This document shows, piece after piece, positions 44,901 to 53,383 of a DNA stretch of 64,000 nucleotides. Under the pieces are notes generated by a model, which worked only from the letters and a program-made list of their open reading frames with translations, was not told the origin of the DNA and did no database searches. The stretch's first letter is position 1; every line of letters starts with the position of its first letter. The stretch comes from Pseudomonas sp. UBA1879 (lineage in GTDB: Bacteria; Pseudomonadota; Gammaproteobacteria; Pseudomonadales; Pseudomonadaceae), in the NCBI RefSeq assembly GCF_002338065.1, contig NZ_DDHJ01000012.1, forward strand, positions 1 through 64,000, written 5' to 3'. The position numbers were made by a program, and so were the translations under genes.

Positions 44901-46282
44901 AGCAGCGCCTGGTAGTGGCCTTCATCGACGTCAGCGTAGGGCGATGCCTTGCGGAACATCGCGAGTAACGCCTGCTCTTCCCATTCCTGGCAACTGACTT
45001 CGGCGATGATCTGCTGCGCCAGCACGTCCAGCGGCGCCTTCGGAATCAGCAGCGTGTCGAGTTCGCCACGCCGCACGCAGTCCAGCAGTGCGGCGCATTC
45101 GATCAGGTCATCCCGAGAAATGGCGAACAAACGGCCTTTCGGTGTGCCGCCGACGTGGTGGCCCGAACGTCCCACACGCTGCAAGAAAGACGCGATGGAG
45201 CGCGGCGAACTGATCTGACAGACCAGATCGACGTCGCCGATGTCGATGCCCAGCTCGAGCGAAGCCGTTGCGATCAACACTTGCAGATCACCACGCTTGA
45301 GCCGCTGCTCAGCGTCCAGACGCTGCTCCTTGGCCAGGCTGCCGTGGTGCGCGGCGACGGCCTCTTTGCCAAGGCGCTCGCTGAGGAATCGCGCCATCCG
45401 CTCGGCCAAGCGTCGGGTGTTGACGAAAATCAGTGTGGTGCGGTGCGCTCGGGCGAGCTCGGCGAGGCGGTCGTACACCAACTGCCAGACGTCATTGGCC
45501 ATGATCGCCGTCAGTGGCACCGGCGGCACTTCGATCGCCAGGTCGCGAGGGCGGGCGTGTCCGATGTCAACGATGGCGCAAGGCCGACTGACCGGATCGC
45601 TGCCTACCAGAAAGCGCGACACCCGCTCGATGGGTTTTTGCGTCGCCGACAGTCCGATGCGCAGCAATGGCTTTTCGCACAGCGCCTGCAAGCGCTCCAG
45701 GCTCAGCGCGAGGTGGCTGCCGCGCTTGCTGGCGGCGATGGCGTGGATTTCATCGACGATCACCGTTTGCGTGCTCGACAGCATGCGTCGGCCCGAGTCG
45801 GAACCCAGCAACACGTACAGCGATTCCGGCGTGGTCACCAGAATGTGCGGCGCGGTTTTGCGCATCGCATTGCGTTCTTTTTGCGGCGTGTCACCGGTGC
45901 GCACGGCGGTGCTGACGCGCAATTCCGGCAGGCCTTGCCGCTTCAACTGCTCAGTGATGCCTGACAGCGGATTTTGCAGGTTGATCTGGATGTCGTTGGA
46001 CAGCGCTTTCAAGGGCGAAACGTAGACGACGAAGGTCTGGTCCGGCAACTGACCGCCCATTTCCAGGCCTTGGTGCACCAGATCGTCGATCACCGCCAGA
46101 AACGCCGTCAGCGTCTTGCCCGACCCGGTGGGCGCCGCGATCAGCGTGGACTGCCGCCGCTTGATCAACGGCCACGCCTCGGCTTGAGCGGCAGTCACGG
46201 CGGGAAAAGTCTGGTTGAACCACGCACTGACGGCCGGGTGAAAGGCGTCGAGTACCGGGTCGAGGGACTGAGGAAGATTCAT
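41978..46282 (-). CDS. lhr: Large ATP-dependent helicase Lhr (full-length form)
   Basis: Lhr is a superfamily 2 3'-5' helicase of about 1,500 aa linked to DNA repair. I use the ATG at 46282 (MNLPQSLDPVLDAFHPAVSAWF), which gives 1434 aa. Walker A APTGSGKTLTAF is at about residues 47-58 and the motif II sequence DEIH at about 175. SLELGIDIGDVDLV and QRVGRSGHHVGG are the helicase C motifs. After the Lhr core (about 850 aa), a long C-terminal part with winged-helix and beta-barrel segments is present. It stands alone, without nuclease or ligase neighbours. Confidence 0.95.
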   Translation of the reverse strand: MNLPQSLDPVLDAFHPAVSAWFNQTFPAVTAAQAEAWPLIKRRQSTLIAAPTGSGKTLTAFLAVIDDLVHQGLEMGGQLPDQTFVVYVSPLKALSNDIQINLQNPLSGITEQLKRQGLPELRVSTAVRTGDTPQKERNAMRKTAPHILVTTPESLYVLLGSDSGRRMLSSTQTVIVDEIHAIAASKRGSHLALSLERLQALCEKPLLRIGLSATQKPIERVSRFLVGSDPVSRPCAIVDIGHARPRDLAIEVPPVPLTAIMANDVWQLVYDRLAELARAHRTTLIFVNTRRLAERMARFLSERLGKEAVAAHHGSLAKEQRLDAEQRLKRGDLQVLIATASLELGIDIGDVDLVCQISSPRSIASFLQRVGRSGHHVGGTPKGRLFAISRDDLIECAALLDCVRRGELDTLLIPKAPLDVLAQQIIAEVSCQEWEEQALLAMFRKASPYADVDEGHYQALLSMLAEGYSGRQGVRAAYLHRDAVTRTLRGRRGSKLTAVTSGGTIPDNADYSVILEPQALTIGTVNEDFAVESLAGDVFQLGNTSYRIVRIESGRVRVEDAQGMPPNIPFWMGEAPGRSDELSFAVACLQAEIDQQLSEHPGQLRPCIDWLMNTLGLGLDSAEQVVEYLARAHATLGALPSQDTLVMERFFDESGGTQLVIHTPFGSRINRAWGLALRKRFCRTFNFELQAAASEDAIVLSLSTSHSFALDEVWRYLHSNSAEHMLIQAVLDAPLFGVRWRWNAGVALALPRYAGGRKVAPQLQRMKSDDLIATVFPDQIACLENLVGEREVPEHPLIEQTLDDCLHEAMDADGWLNLLRRMETGDVRLIARDLPAPSPLAAEILSAKPYAFLDDAPLEERRTQAVLNRRWSDPESADDLGALDADAIAAVAEEAWPQPQNIDEMHEALMTLGCVSGQEARDQHDWMKWLESLARSGRATRLQVTPDQALWIALERLTCLQTIHPTAEMHPPLAALAGFDEAWSENDARVELVRARLSGFGPMTLSAIAEPLALPVADVTQALAQLENEGYVLRGRFSPDTGEEQWCERHLLSRIHRYTVKRLRREIEPVSLQDFMRFLFDWQHLSSSTQSQGRAALPEVVDQLEGFSAAAGAWDSDILPARLKDYSPSWLDDLCRSGKVVWMRLTSRSKVGVAALRSTPIVLLPRPQVRLWSGLTEQPAPTELSLRAQRVHEVLSTQGAMFFDELTGEAHLLRTELENALQELVGAGLVNADSFAGLRALIIPASKRAAHTSRRNRGAFIGGMDDAGRWALLRRAPTSPSQRLDSETLEHIAMTLLRRYGVVFWRLLEREADWLPSWRELLRSFHRLEARGDIRGGRFIAGLAGEQFALPEAIPLLREVRKRPLDGSLIGVSGVDPLNLAGTLLPGAKVAAVVGNRLVYRDGVPIAAIVGGKPQYWGELDQGLMLQVRDRLFR

Positions 46283-46365
46283 GAGGCTGTTTATGAGGGT
46301 GCCGGCGTGGGGATGCAAGGGCCGGTGATCGGTGGAAGCTGAGTTTGATCCCTGCTGCCCTGTCC

Positions 46366-46459
46366 CTGTGGGAGTGCGCTTGCTCAGGAAGGCGTCAGTC
46401 CATTCAACACTCCTCTGGCGGCAAACAGTCTGCTTTCGTGACCAAGCTCACTCCCACAG
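46366..46459. repeat. REP-like inverted pair
   Basis: CTGTGGGAGTGCGCTTGCTC (46366-46385) faces GACCAAGCTCACTCCCACAG (46440-46459), with a few mismatches, in the 310-base interval between the lhr start and the next gene. The rest of the interval is presumably the promoter region of both divergent genes; I found no further structure in it. Confidence 0.75.
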
Positions 46460-46595
46460 TGAAGCGTGTTTGCTGATGGACAGCGCGGCGGTCCGATGCT
46501 CGCAGGTTGGGACTTACCCGCCCAACGTGTTATGTTTGCGACCGTTTTTCACCTATCTTTCTAACTTGATTTCCAAGAACGAGCCTGCTGACTCT

Positions 46596-47472
46596 ATGCG
46601 AATGCGCCTTATGCTGTTGGGCGGCGGGAATGCCCTTGGGCAGGCGTTGATTCGTCTGGGTGCCGAGGAGGACATTGGCTTCCTCGCACCGCGTCCACCG
46701 CAAGACGGGTGGGATGCGGCAAGCCTGACGCAACTGCTCGATGACACCCGCCCGGATGCCTTGATCAATCTGGCTTATTACTTCGACTGGTTCCAGGCGC
46801 AGAGCGTCAGTGCGCAGAGGCTGGAGAGCCAGGAGCGCTCGGTCGAGCGCCTCGCCGAACTGTGCCAGCACCACAACATCGTGCTGGTTCAACCGTCCAG
46901 CTACCGGGTGTTCGATGGCTCGCGAGCCACTGCTTACAGCGAGAAAGACGAACCCGTGCCGCTGGGGTCCCGGGGGCAGGCGCTGTGGCGGATCGAACAG
47001 AGCGTGCGCTCAACGTGCCCGCAACACGTGCTGGTGCGCTTTGGCTGGCTGCTCGATGACAGCGCTGACGGCGTGCTCGGGCGCTTCCTCACCCGCGCTG
47101 AAAAGCCCGATGAGTTGCTGCTGGCCGATGATCGTCGTGGCAACCCGACGCCGGTCGACGATGCGGCTCGAGTGATCATTTCGGTGTTGAAACAGCTGGA
47201 CTGCGCCGCGCCGCTGTGGGGCACCTATCACTACGCTGGGCACGAGGCCACTACGCCATTGGCGTTGGGTCAGGCGGTCCTCACTGAGGCGCGACTGATG
47301 CGCTCGCTCGCCCTTGAAGCCCCTACCGCTCAAGCCCACGCCGCCAGTCCGGATGCCTCCGAGGAACCGCAGAACGCGGTGCTGGCGTGCAAGAAAATCC
47401 TTCACACCTTTGGTATCAAGCCTCGCGCGTGGCGTGCCGGTTTGCCCAGCTTATTGGACCGCTACTACCGTC

Positions 47473-47480
<8 letters not shown>
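46596..47480 (+). CDS. RmlD-like sugar-nucleotide-binding protein lacking the catalytic Tyr/Lys
   Basis: The 294-aa protein starts at the ATG at 46596 (MRMRLMLLGGGNALGQALIRL). Upstream in-frame sequence runs through the REP region and is not coding. The N-terminal GGGNALG replaces the usual GxxGxxG, and DTRPDALINLAYYFDWFQAQ and VLVQPSSYRVFDG fit the RmlD/extended-SDR family. Where active enzymes have YxxxK, this protein reads SRGQALWRIE, so neither residue is kept. It overlaps the next epimerase gene by 8 bases. A structural or regulatory role is possible. Confidence 0.75.
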
Positions 47481-48402
<922 letters not shown>

Positions 48403-48414
48403 ATCGCAGATAGC

Positions 48415-48442
48415 AAAAAGGCACCGATGAGGTGCCTTTTTT
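48415..48442. terminator. Terminator between the epimerase and ompW genes
   Basis: AAAAAGGCACC (48415-48425) pairs with GGTGCCTTTTT (48431-48441) around GATGA. The A and T flanks let it work in both directions for these convergent genes. Confidence 0.9.
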
Positions 48443-48468
48443 ATGCGTTCCGTTCTGTGGGGATGAGG

Positions 48469-49155
48469 TCAGAACTTGTAGCCGACGCCCACCATGTACA
48501 CCCACGGGTCGATGTCCACGTCCACTTTGGTCTTGCCGACGCTCAGGGCGGATGGGCCGTCGACGCTGGCTTTGGTGTCGATGTCGATGTACCAGACCGA
48601 CGCGTTGAGCATGAGGTGGTCGGTCAGCATGTAGTCCATGCCGATCTGCCCGGCCAGGCCAACCGAGTCTTTGAGTTTCAGGTTGCTGAAGCCTTGATCC
48701 TTACGATCACCGGCTAGGTCGGTGTCGAAGAACTTGGTGTAGTTGAGGCCGACACCCGCGTACGGCTGGAATTTCGACGAGGCGTCCATTGGGTAGTACT
48801 GCAGCGACAGGGTAGGCGGCAATTGCTTCACGTCTGCCAGCTTACCGTCGAGCCCAGGGCCTAGGCCTTTGACGCCGATGGTGTGGCTGAACGGCGTCGC
48901 CGCCAGGAGCTCCAGACCGACGTGATCGGTGAGCATGTAGGCGAAGGTCAGGCCCAGTTGAGTCGAGTTGTCGGCGGTGGCTTTGGTGCCAGCGACTTTG
49001 GCGCCGTCCAGTTTCAGGTTGCCGCTGTCTTCGTTGGGCACCACCCGCGCTGCGCCTGCGCGGACGATGAAATCACCGGCCTCATGGGCTTCAGCAATGA
49101 CCGGGGTACAGAGGGCGAGCGCAAGCACAGAAGCGCCGAGCAGGGACTTGTTCAT
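48469..49155 (-). CDS. ompW: OmpW-family outer-membrane beta-barrel protein
   Basis: The 228-aa precursor has a signal peptide (MNKSLLGASVLALALCTPVIAEA, cleavage near residue 23). The mature part begins HEAGDFIVRAGAARVVPNE and carries the alternating barrel strands of OmpW, with a C-terminal aromatic residue (YMVGVGYKF) for BAM recognition. OmpW proteins form small hydrophobic channels in the outer membrane. It stands alone between a terminator and a REP pair. Confidence 0.93.
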   Translation of the reverse strand: MNKSLLGASVLALALCTPVIAEAHEAGDFIVRAGAARVVPNEDSGNLKLDGAKVAGTKATADNSTQLGLTFAYMLTDHVGLELLAATPFSHTIGVKGLGPGLDGKLADVKQLPPTLSLQYYPMDASSKFQPYAGVGLNYTKFFDTDLAGDRKDQGFSNLKLKDSVGLAGQIGMDYMLTDHLMLNASVWYIDIDTKASVDGPSALSVGKTKVDVDIDPWVYMVGVGYKF

Positions 49156-49266
49156 GGGGGCTCCAGAAGGGCATTAAAAAGAGATGCCCCCATGTTACGA
49201 ACAGCACAGATTCGGGTTGTTGATACAGCTCAATGAAAAGTTGATCGATCGGACAATGGACGAATT

Positions 49267-49401
49267 TGTAGGAGCGTGGCTTGTCCCGCGATCGGCTGCA
49301 AAGCAGTCGCAGATTCTCCAAGCGCGGTGTTTCAGTATTAACGCGCATTCAGGTTTTAGGACGACTCCGTCGTCCATCGCGGGGCAAGCCACGCTCCTAC
49401 A
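49267..49401. repeat. REP pair, type TGTAGGAGCGTGGCTTG
   Basis: A 26-base element at 49267-49292 faces its inverse at 49376-49401 with one mismatch. Between them lie about 80 bases with short inverted segments (GCTGC/GCAGT and GACGACTCCGTCGTC). It fills the space upstream of ompW and downstream of the DUF3299 gene. Confidence 0.85.
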
Positions 49402-49415
49402 GATGCCGCCTCGCG

Positions 49416-49937
49416 TTACTGATCAGGAAGCTCATAGATCAGGATCTTGTCCGCTTCCATCTGATACCCGGCATCGGCCAGTTCGCTGGTGGTGGATTTG
49501 ACTTGCATCGGGCCTTCGATCCAATACGGCTGGTAGAGCTCGTCAACCTTCACCCCCAATTCGCTGGTGACGTGGACGATCTGGTTCGGCGGCGGGGGCG
49601 GGACGTGGATACAGGCGCCGAAGTACGGCACCAGCAGAAACTCCGTCACCCGGCCTTCTTCACTCACTTCCAGTGGCACGATGTACCCCGGCAAGCGCAC
49701 CGTTTGCCCGTCAAGGGATTTCACCACGGGGGCGTGGGGCGCCAGTTGGTGAGCGGCCGGGGCAGACTCCATTGACAGCGTGTCGGCCATCTTCGACAGG
49801 TCGTGGATCGGTGCGGTAACCAGCTTCACCGGTGGCGCGTCGGGCGGGATCATCTCTTGCCACGTCAGCACCCGCAGGTCTTGTGCCCACGATGACGTAG
49901 CGACCAGCAACGACAACAACATCCCCCACCTGCGCAT
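49416..49937 (-). CDS. DUF3299 exported protein, last gene of a zinc-type operon
   Basis: The 173-aa precursor starts MRRWGMLLSLLVATSSWAQ, a signal peptide with likely cleavage after Ala18-Gln19. The DUF3299 core FLLVPYFGACIHVPPPPPNQ (about residues 114-133) is typical. It probably acts in the periplasm; function is not known. It lies 10 bases after the ABC permease gene and is the fourth gene of the operon that starts with the DUF2796 gene. In P. aeruginosa a matching cluster (PA4063-PA4066) responds to zinc limitation. Confidence 0.88.
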   Translation of the reverse strand: MRRWGMLLSLLVATSSWAQDLRVLTWQEMIPPDAPPVKLVTAPIHDLSKMADTLSMESAPAAHQLAPHAPVVKSLDGQTVRLPGYIVPLEVSEEGRVTEFLLVPYFGACIHVPPPPPNQIVHVTSELGVKVDELYQPYWIEGPMQVKSTTSELADAGYQMEADKILIYELPDQ

Positions 49938-49947
49938 CACAACGTCC

Positions 49948-51213
49948 TCATAAGCGAATCGACAAGCCATCTGCCAGCGATTGACGATACGCGCGCCACG
50001 CTGGCACGACGCCCATCAACAGCGCGGCACCGAGTATGCCGCCCAGCAGCGTCCATTCATAAGCGCTCGGCAGCGACAGCGGCAAATACAGGCCGTAATT
50101 GGCCTGCACGTAACCCTGAGCCGCCGCGATGCCAATGTACAGCAGCGCCAGACCGCTGACTGCGCCCGCGAGTGCCAACGCGAACGCTTCAAGGATCAAC
50201 AGACTTGCGACATGCCAGGGCCGTGCGCCCACCGAGCGCAGGATCGCCATCTCGCGACGCCGCTCGTTGAGGCTGGTGAGAATCGCCGTGAGCATGCCGA
50301 TCAGCCCGGTCAACACGACGAACAGCGAGATGACGAACAACGCCTTTTCTGCGGTGCCCATCAGGCTCCACAGCTCTTGCAACGCCACGCCCGGCAGGAT
50401 CGCCAGCATCGGCTCACCGCGAAACTCGTTGATTTCCCGTTGCAGGGCGAAGGTGGAAATCTTGCTGTTCAGTCCGAGCATGAACGCTGTGATCGCCGTC
50501 GGCGTGAGGTCCATGTTGCGCGCTTGATCGGCGCTGATGCGACCCGCACCTTGGGCGGGCACGCCGTTGTGCCAGTCGATGTGGATCGCTTCCATGCCGC
50601 CGAGGCTGATGTGCAGCGTGCGATCCACGGGTGTGCCGGTGCGTTTGAGAATGCCGACCACGGTGAAGGGCTTGTCGTCGTGCTTGACCAGGCTCACCAC
50701 GGCCACGCCGTGGGCCAGCACCAGTTTGTCGCCGAGCTTGTAATGCAGCGCGTTGGCGACCTCGGCCCCGAGCACGACTTCGAACGGGTCGGTAGCGAAC
50801 GGCCTGCCCTCGGCCATTTCCAGATGCTGCTGGCGCCCGTACTGGTAGTGGTCGAAATACGCTTCGTTGGTGCCCATCACTCGATAACCGCGATGGCTGT
50901 CGCCGAGGGAAATCGGGATAGCCCATTTCACCTGCTTACTGTTGGCGAAGTGCTGGAAGCTGTCCCAGCGGATGTTGTTAGTGGCGTCACCGATACGAAA
51001 CACCGAATACAGCAGCAGATTCACGGAGCCGGATCTGGCGCCGACAATCAGGTCCGTGCCGCTGATGGTGCTGGCGAAACTGGCGCGGGCTTCGGTGCGC
51101 ACCCGTTCCACAGCCAGCAACAGGCAGACCGACAGGGCGATGGCGAAGGCCGTGAGAAACGCGGTGAAGCGGCGGTTGGCAAGACTGGCCAGTGCCAGGC
51201 GAAGAAGATACAT
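49948..51213 (-). CDS. ABC transporter permease (FtsX/MacB/LolC type)
   Basis: The 421-aa protein starts at the ATG at 51213 (MYLLRLALASLANRRFTAFLTAF). It has one N-terminal membrane helix, a large periplasmic domain (about residues 45-270) and three C-terminal helices, the FtsX fold. The cytoplasmic turn ERRREMAILRSVGARP (about 317-332) contacts the ATPase. Its start lies one base after the ATPase stop. The cargo is unknown; these systems usually do mechanotransmission or lipoprotein/substrate extrusion, not import. Confidence 0.93.
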   Translation of the reverse strand: MYLLRLALASLANRRFTAFLTAFAIALSVCLLLAVERVRTEARASFASTISGTDLIVGARSGSVNLLLYSVFRIGDATNNIRWDSFQHFANSKQVKWAIPISLGDSHRGYRVMGTNEAYFDHYQYGRQQHLEMAEGRPFATDPFEVVLGAEVANALHYKLGDKLVLAHGVAVVSLVKHDDKPFTVVGILKRTGTPVDRTLHISLGGMEAIHIDWHNGVPAQGAGRISADQARNMDLTPTAITAFMLGLNSKISTFALQREINEFRGEPMLAILPGVALQELWSLMGTAEKALFVISLFVVLTGLIGMLTAILTSLNERRREMAILRSVGARPWHVASLLILEAFALALAGAVSGLALLYIGIAAAQGYVQANYGLYLPLSLPSAYEWTLLGGILGAALLMGVVPAWRAYRQSLADGLSIRL

Positions 51214-51214
51214 C

Positions 51215-51925
51215 TCAAACCTCGGGGGCGACGGCGGCGCGGTTGAGTTCGGCCAGCGACAGGTTGCGGTCGAACAGGGGCGCCAGGCTCTGATCATGGC
51301 TGACGAACAACAGACTGGCACCCGCCTCGCGGCATTCGGCGAACAGCAGTTGAATGAAGGCCTCGCGGGCGTCGGCATCCAGCGCCGAGGTCGGCTCGTC
51401 GGCGATCACCAGCTCAGGTTGGCCAATCAAAGCCCGTGCGGCAGCGACCCGCTGTTGTTGGCCGATGGACAGCGCATCGGCGCGGCGCTCAAGCAGTTGC
51501 GGGTCTTTCAGGCCCAGGTGCGCGAGTAACGTTGCCGCCGCTTTATCGACACTGCCGTGACGTTGCGTTGCTCGCGCAGCGCGGACTTTCGAAAAGTGGC
51601 AGGGCAGCTCGACGTTTTCCCTCACCGACAGAAACGGCAGCAGGTTGAATTGCTGAAAAATGTAGCCAGTGTGATCGACGCGAAAACGGTCGCGGGCGCC
51701 CGCTGAGAGCTGCGTCAGCTCCTGACCGAGCAGGCGTATGCTGCCGCGATCAGGCTTCTGCACGCCGCCGAGCAGGCCGAGCAGGGTGGTCTTGCCACTG
51801 CCACTCGGTCCCTTGAGAAACAGCGTTTCGCCGGCCTCCAGGCGAAAGGCGGGGATGTCCAGCAACGGCGCGTGGCCCGGCCAGGCGAAGCCGAGTTCGG
51901 ACAGTTCGATGAGTGCTTGAGTCAT
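51215..51925 (-). CDS. ABC transporter ATP-binding protein (LolD/MacB type)
   Basis: The 236-aa protein starts at the ATG at 51925 (MTQALIELSELGFAWPGHAP); another ATG 12 bases upstream is possible. Walker A GPSGSGKTTLLG is at about residues 37-48, the signature LSIGQQQRVAAARAL at about 144-158 and Walker B ELVIADEPTSALD at about 163-175. It sits between the His-rich DUF2796 gene and the FtsX-type permease, and powers that transporter. Confidence 0.94.
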   Translation of the reverse strand: MTQALIELSELGFAWPGHAPLLDIPAFRLEAGETLFLKGPSGSGKTTLLGLLGGVQKPDRGSIRLLGQELTQLSAGARDRFRVDHTGYIFQQFNLLPFLSVRENVELPCHFSKVRAARATQRHGSVDKAAATLLAHLGLKDPQLLERRADALSIGQQQRVAAARALIGQPELVIADEPTSALDADAREAFIQLLFAECREAGASLLFVSHDQSLAPLFDRNLSLAELNRAAVAPEV

Positions 51926-51987
51926 GGCCTGAGTCATATCGGAAGGGTGAGCGACCGGAAGGTCCGGTCGCGTGTGCAGGCGCGGGT

Positions 51988-52563
51988 TTAGAACTTCACC
52001 ATCGGGTTGCTTGGACGTACTTCGGCGCCCATCTGGCGTTTCGGCGTGACCAACTGGACCTGGATGGTCTGGGTGGCGGGGAAGCTTTTGAACAGTTGGG
52101 TGAGATCGAGTTTGTTCAGCACGGCAGGTACGCTGCATGTGAATTGATAGTGGCCGTGAATCTCACTGTGTTCGTGTTCATGCTCGTCCGCATCACCGTC
52201 GTCATGATCGTCGTCCTTGTCGCCGAACAGCGGGCTTTCCAACTTCTGTTGGGTGACGGTGCAACCCGCCGCCTCCGGAATGCTGAACAGGCCATGGGGC
52301 TTGAGCAGTGTTTCACGGGCTTGGGCCAGCGTGGCTTTATCAGCCGCCGTGGTCGCTGCGTGTTCGAAGCCGACGATGTTCATCGCCGGGGTGTCCAACT
52401 CCAGCTCTAGCGTGCGCCCATCCAGCGCCAGATCCAGACGCGCCACACCGTGGACATGTGCGCCGAGGCTGCCGTGTTCATGATCGTGGTCATGTTCGTC
52501 GGCGGCGTGGGCAATGGACAGGGGAAGCAGCGCGAAAGGCAAAGCGAGTAGCAGACGACGCAT
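51988..52563 (-). CDS. DUF2796 His-rich periplasmic protein
   Basis: The 191-aa precursor has a signal peptide (MRRLLLALPFALLPLSIAHA). It is followed by the metal-binding-looking tract DEHDHDHEHGSLGAHVHG, and a second His/Asp/Glu-rich loop DKDDDHDDGDADEHEHEH occurs at about residues 115-132. These suggest zinc binding in the periplasm, as a chaperone or sensor for the ABC system encoded downstream. It leads a four-gene operon and is preceded by a Zur-like palindrome at 52591-52614. Confidence 0.88.
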   Translation of the reverse strand: MRRLLLALPFALLPLSIAHAADEHDHDHEHGSLGAHVHGVARLDLALDGRTLELELDTPAMNIVGFEHAATTAADKATLAQARETLLKPHGLFSIPEAAGCTVTQQKLESPLFGDKDDDHDDGDADEHEHEHSEIHGHYQFTCSVPAVLNKLDLTQLFKSFPATQTIQVQLVTPKRQMGAEVRPSNPMVKF

Positions 52564-52590
52564 GGGGGAAGGCTCCGGGAGGGTCGAAAA

Positions 52591-52614
52591 ATTGTTATGT
52601 GATCTTATAACAAT
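52591..52614. promoter_or_regulatory. Zur-box-like palindrome upstream of the zinc-type operon
   Basis: ATTGTTAT (52591-52598) and ATAACAAT (52607-52614) are perfect inverted arms around 8 bases. Within it, GTGATCTTATAAC (52599-52611) differs by one base from the pattern GTTAT-N3-ATAAC used by Zur in proteobacteria. It lies 28 bases upstream of the DUF2796 start codon, where a repressor site would sit. Confidence 0.6.
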
Positions 52615-52657
52615 AGTTCGTAGCGTTTCTTAACTTTTTCAAGCGTCGCTGATAACA

Positions 52658-52744
52658 GTAGGAGTGAGCTTGCTCGCGATAGCGTTCTGGCTGATACATA
52701 AATGCCAGCAGGTAGGCCGCCATCGCGAGCAAGCTCACTCCTAC
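52658..52744. repeat. REP pair, type GTAGGAGTGAGCTTGCTCGCGAT
   Basis: A 23-base element (52658-52680) faces a perfect inverse (52722-52744) with a 41-base loop. It is the BIME arrangement common between Pseudomonas genes. Confidence 0.9.
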
Positions 52745-52810
52745 AGGGATGGGTGCAACGCTTCAGGTCCTATGGGACCATGCCTCGCAGAAAATCTGAG
52801 GGCACACATC

Positions 52811-53164
52811 ATGTTGAGAATCCGAGGCACCGTCGGCGACTTGCCGGTGGATCTGACCGTGGAAATGGACGATGGCGACTGGGCGAAGCTGGGTATTCAA
52901 TTCGGCGCACTAACACCCGAGCAGACGTCAGACAGGGCGACGGCTGCCAAACCCCAGGCCGGCCGCCACGACGCCGTTTGGGACATTGCTCAGGATTTGC
53001 TGCGTAAAGCGGGTCACATGAGCGGGCCGGACCTGCTGGGTCAACTGGAAGGACTGGCGGGCAGTACGGCGGCTGGCAAACGCCTGATGGTGCGCATGCG
53101 CCACAGCGCCAACGTCAGAGTCGAAAGCCAGGGCGATGCGCCGGAGTATCACTGGGTGGAGTGA
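52811..53164 (+). CDS. Small hypothetical protein between REP clusters
   Basis: The 117-aa protein starts MLRIRGTVGDLPVDLTVEMDDGDW at the ATG at 52811; the open frame extends upstream through the REP and is not coding there. It has a predicted beta-rich N-terminal third, a Pro/Ala linker (about residues 40-55) and a helical C-terminal part (AVWDIAQDLLRKAGHMSGPDLLGQLEGLAG). There is no signal peptide or membrane segment. I do not recognise a domain, though similar short proteins occur in pseudomonads. It is isolated by REPs on both sides. Confidence 0.7.
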   Translation: MLRIRGTVGDLPVDLTVEMDDGDWAKLGIQFGALTPEQTSDRATAAKPQAGRHDAVWDIAQDLLRKAGHMSGPDLLGQLEGLAGSTAAGKRLMVRMRHSANVRVESQGDAPEYHWVE

Positions 53165-53187
53165 TGTCCCCCGCATCGGCGCAGCTC

Positions 53188-53369
53188 TGTAGGCATGAGC
53201 TTGCTCGCGATGGCAGTGTATCCAGGCAGCACGATCGTCACTGGCCGCACCGCGATCGCGAGCAAGCTCACGCCTACAAGGGTGAAGTCAACTTGGTACA
53301 GCGCAGCAAACAGCTTGCGCGGTAGGCCGCCACTGACGCACCGCGATCGCGAGCAAGCTCACGCCTACA
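53188..53369. repeat. REP cluster with one forward and two inverted copies
   Basis: Forward copy 53188-53211 (TGTAGGCATGAGCTTGCTCG...). Inverted copies at 53255-53278 and 53346-53369 are identical to each other. They belong to the same type as the pair at 52658-52744, with one to two changes. Confidence 0.88.
53247..53326. repeat. Direct duplicate of the cnoX 3' end plus REP
   Basis: These 80 bases match 53338-53418 with about six differences and one single-base gap. The second copy contains a REP and the last codons and stop of the cnoX gene. In the first copy the stop codon has changed and the rest of the gene is absent, so it is a non-coding duplicate of the gene end. Confidence 0.88.
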
Positions 53370-53383
53370 GGGCGGCAGTCAAC

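Noticed and set aside
41978..46282. Many plus-strand open frames opposite lhr
   Set aside because: They are high-GC shadows of the helicase gene without ribosome sites or known domains.
52664..52810. Upstream extension of the small protein gene at 52811
   Set aside because: The extension runs through a REP palindrome and would be coding only by chance; the internal ATG gives a coherent N-terminus.
49267..53369. CRISPR-like repeats
   Set aside because: The repeats are inverted REP palindromes with irregular spacing and no set of equal-length spacers.
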